DNA from: Virgibacillus sp. MSP4-1
GTDB taxonomy: Bacteria > Bacillota > Bacilli > Bacillales > Alkalibacillaceae
Assembly (NCBI RefSeq): GCF_010092505.1
Contig: NZ_CP048021.1
Location: 2,542,001 to 2,606,000, forward strand
Reading direction: 5' to 3'
Length of the DNA: 64,000 nucleotides
The notes under the pieces were generated by a model that was not told the DNA's origin, did not search any database, and worked only from the letters and a program-made list of their open reading frames with translations. A program made the position numbers and the translations under genes. Position 1 is the stretch's first letter. Each line of letters begins with the position of its first letter. This document shows, in pieces, positions 61,973-64,000 of this stretch.

Positions 61973-62665
61973 TTAAACCAGACAGAAAAATACATAACAT
62001 TCCTCATATTCGTAGTTCCAGATCATATAAATATCCTCCATTTTCCTGCCAAGCGCAGCTTCAAAGCGGTTACGGCTACGGCGATACACCTTCTTAATTT
62101 CCTCCGACTGCTGATGGAGGATATCCGAATATCCCTCCGAAAACAACAACTTTTCGATGGGCAGCAGGGCATCCCGGCATCTGACAGCTATAATTTTATG
62201 ACTGAGCCTCTGAACATCGATGTCTGCCGGAGCCCGGTGTACGTCCTTGCCTATGTCCATAATCTGATTCATGAGTTTCTCCTTTAAACCTGGAGCGGTA
62301 TAAGAATTCATCCAGTCTGAAGCGTCATTCTGAAATAAAATAATCCCCGTATCCGTCGCGAAATTCCAGTCACTGTAATAGTAACGGAAAGACTTCTCAA
62401 AAAGGTCTTCCATCTCTTTGTTAAATTCCTCATAGATTTTTTCCATAATTGAATATCGAAACTGATAGGCCAATGTCTGAGAATCCTTCTCCATTAACGC
62501 CTTCTCAGCAGCTGTAATAAAACCACTCACATGGATAACCATCATATCTGATCGAAAGGTGGCAAAACAATGCTCGGGGCCCTTTCCATACCAGCGCTTT
62601 ACGATTTTACTGAAAGTACTATTAATTTGTAGGAGGTCTTCCTGGGGTAAACCAACATTATTCAT
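61973..62665 (-). CDS. Two-domain DUF2294 (YbcI-like) protein, paralogue
   Basis: A 230-residue paralogue of the gene downstream. Copy 1 has FSKIVKRWYGKGPEHCFATF and ends YYYSDWNFATDTGIILFQ. Copy 2 has the shorter closing motif MIWNYEYEECYVFFCL. The two proteins differ in length by only two residues and have the same domain order, so they probably arose by tandem duplication. They may form a heteromer. Upstream in the same orientation lies a PAS protein related to histidine kinases, suggesting a possible signalling context. GGAGGAAT precedes the ATG. Confidence 0.72.
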   Translation of the reverse strand: MNNVGLPQEDLLQINSTFSKIVKRWYGKGPEHCFATFRSDMMVIHVSGFITAAEKALMEKDSQTLAYQFRYSIMEKIYEEFNKEMEDLFEKSFRYYYSDWNFATDTGIILFQNDASDWMNSYTAPGLKEKLMNQIMDIGKDVHRAPADIDVQRLSHKIIAVRCRDALLPIEKLLFSEGYSDILHQQSEEIKKVYRRSRNRFEAALGRKMEDIYMIWNYEYEECYVFFCLV

Positions 62666-62771
62666 TCACTCATTCCTCCTTTTCGTACAATAGTTCTTTG
62701 GATGCATTACCCTTTTCCCAGTCCTACTATGCGAATGGGAGACTACTATTTTCTAAGTAAACAAAATAAAC

Positions 62772-62811
62772 AAAAAATGGCCTAACTCCTTTGGATAAAG
62801 AAGTTAGGCCA
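62772..62811 (-). terminator. Intrinsic terminator downstream of the PAS protein gene
   Basis: TGGCCTAACT pairs with AGTTAGGCCA on the minus strand around a 14-base loop, followed by TTTTTTG. It lies about 160 bases after the PAS gene stop and separates it from the DUF2294-like pair. The rest of 62666-62972 holds nothing recognised. Confidence 0.85.
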
Positions 62812-62972
62812 TGGACAGACTTACTATGTAAAATAGATTCTCCCATTTACCGCTAACAATGAATTTTATACGTCGTTTGTAATTATACTTGCATAGCAAA
62901 ATGTACTAATGACAGTAAGACATTAGTCATTCCAATAATAGCATGATTCCTATGTTGATTCAATATATACTT

Positions 62973-63995
62973 TTAGCCGTCCATTAAATTTATAATCTGT
63001 TCTATGAGTTCATGTTTCCCATAGGATTTCTGCCCGTCATTCTCCAAAATAAGTACATCCTCAAGTGTTTTTTTAATATAATTTAAGTCCTGATCCACTA
63101 CTTTGAAATATTCTTCCTTTACGTTTCCGTTTCTGATTAAGTCCATAAACCCTTTGATCCGCACCACAGGCTCCTTAATTTCCTTTGCCAGCCCCATAGC
63201 AATAAGAACCGACAAATCAAAGGTATGAATGTTGTCGTAAACCCCGCGGATAATCAAATGGGTCATTCTTTTGTTGTTATAAATCGTCGGAAGTACTTGG
63301 ATTTCCGTGTTCACGGTCTCTCCGTTTTGTTTCACAAACTGCTGCTGAAAAGGTCTGGTTACCAGTCCGTTCCTGGCCTCTTCCATTTTGGACTTCATAT
63401 GTTCAATGTCAGCGGTTGGAATCATTGTAAAAACATTTATGCCTGCCACGGCCTCTTTACTCAAAGCTCCAATCGTTCTTAATGCAACTAGATTAACATG
63501 CTTAATTCGTTCATGATCAATGACCAGAATACCAAAAGGAGACTGCTCCACGAATCGATGATAATAAGCTTCCCGATCTGTTTCCTTTTTGCCCGGGTCG
63601 TCCCGTTCCCTTTTCAGAATGATATACCTGCCAATCAGCAGATCACCGGAAAAGATCGGGATCGATACCATCTTAATCTCCAACGAATCTGTGAAGTCTC
63701 TTCTGATTAAATCCGTCTGAACAGTCTGAACTGAATCCTTAAAAAAATGATGGATCGGTACGGATTGGTTAGGGATCAGATCATAAAGATTCATCACCTC
63801 CAATTCATCGGTCGAGTATCCTGTCAACTCCTCACACCACGGACTTCCATACACAATATCATGACTTGTATTCATGATTAAAAAAGGATCCTGATCTTCA
63901 GAAATGATCGTAAAACTGCTGTCCAGCCGGGATTGTATGTACTCATCAAGTAATTCATCTTCCCTTTTTTGCGTGATCCGTTTCCGATTAGGCAT
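62973..63995 (-). CDS. PAS-PAS protein with histidine-less kinase-like dimerisation domain
   Basis: A protein of at least 340 residues; the ATG at 63995 is at the window edge, so the true start could lie beyond. Two PAS domains are visible (about residues 30-130, with IVYGSPWCEELTGYS, and 145-265, with FGILVIDHERIKHVN). A HisKA-like helix pair follows at about 283-325. In sporulation-type kinases the H box reads GIAHEIRNPLTSIKGF. Here it is GLAKEIKEPVVRIKGF, with Lys in place of His. The protein stops about 15 residues later, with no ATPase domain. It cannot be an ordinary kinase and may act as a sensory partner or inhibitor. Confidence 0.78.
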   Translation of the reverse strand: MPNRKRITQKREDELLDEYIQSRLDSSFTIISEDQDPFLIMNTSHDIVYGSPWCEELTGYSTDELEVMNLYDLIPNQSVPIHHFFKDSVQTVQTDLIRRDFTDSLEIKMVSIPIFSGDLLIGRYIILKRERDDPGKKETDREAYYHRFVEQSPFGILVIDHERIKHVNLVALRTIGALSKEAVAGINVFTMIPTADIEHMKSKMEEARNGLVTRPFQQQFVKQNGETVNTEIQVLPTIYNNKRMTHLIIRGVYDNIHTFDLSVLIAMGLAKEIKEPVVRIKGFMDLIRNGNVKEEYFKVVDQDLNYIKKTLEDVLILENDGQKSYGKHELIEQIINLMDG

Positions 63996-64000
63996 GCGCC

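Overview
The window looks like chromosomal DNA from a low-to-mid G+C member of the Bacillaceae. The evidence is an AprX-type protease, a gntR-gntK-gntP operon with a Bacillus-type GntR operator, a J-type ribonuclease, KatE-type catalases, strong GGAGG ribosome binding sites and intrinsic terminators with U-tracts. Two Na+/H+ antiporters, a betaine-type BCCT transporter and two Na+/phosphate-type transporters suggest a salt- or alkali-tolerant species. That is inference; no genus is assigned. I see no rRNA, tRNA, CRISPR array, phage or intact transposase.

Layout. 1-2.7 kb: a partial gene, a Nudix CoA pyrophosphatase, a long repeat array and an MFS exporter. 2.8-6.5 kb: a decaying cluster of small lipoproteins and membrane proteins on the minus strand. 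6.8-17 kb: an HtrA protease, a CPBP protease, MerR and AraC regulators, a quinone oxidoreductase, an MFS exporter, an FAD oxidoreductase, a two-component system and a macrodomain protein. 17.1-18.4 kb: the largest repeat array. 18.5-27.9 kb: hom, a Na+/H+ antiporter, a TraB-family protein, aprX, brnQ and an acetyltransferase. 28-35.3 kb: a second Na+/H+ antiporter, metA and the gluconate operon. 35.4-43.5 kb: an RNase J paralogue flanked by gene remnants, a TVP38 protein, a TDT transporter, a Na+/Pi pair and a CorC/HlyC-type protein. 44-49.8 kb: a BCCT transporter, a PAP2 phosphatase, mqo and a LysR regulator. 49.9-64 kb: malate synthase G, a two-part amidase, two catalase-like proteins, an amino-acid ABC transporter, two DUF2294-like proteins and a PAS protein resembling a histidine kinase without its histidine.

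Functional themes: ion and osmotic homeostasis (two antiporters, BCCT, Na+/Pi pair), malate and glyoxylate metabolism (malate synthase G makes malate, Mqo oxidises it), gluconate use, methionine/threonine branch entry (hom, metA), and envelope or oxidative stress (HtrA, AprX, catalase-like proteins).

The most unusual content is non-coding. Family 1 is a 27-bp dyad (about TGGCCTTCAT, seven bases, ATGAAGGCCA) repeated at an almost invariant 52-bp centre-to-centre spacing. I count 52 positions in five separate intergenic clusters; where the spacing changes it is 32, 41, 42 or 53 bp. Family 2 is a short word ending in CC (ATTcatCC, ATTaagCC, ATTcgtCC) repeated every 20-21 bp, about 30 times at 23.5-24.1 kb and 16 times at 46.8-47.1 kb, with unrelated sequence between. 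Both families keep their signal at roughly whole turns of B-DNA (52 = 5 turns, 41/42 = 4, 32 = 3, 20-21 = 2). This points to something that reads them along one face of the DNA. Four further repeat types are present: a 31-bp exact inverted pair 15 kb apart, a roughly 150-bp structured element in four size variants, an 18-bp word at the edge of a longer REP-like sequence, and a roughly 230-bp long inverted repeat.
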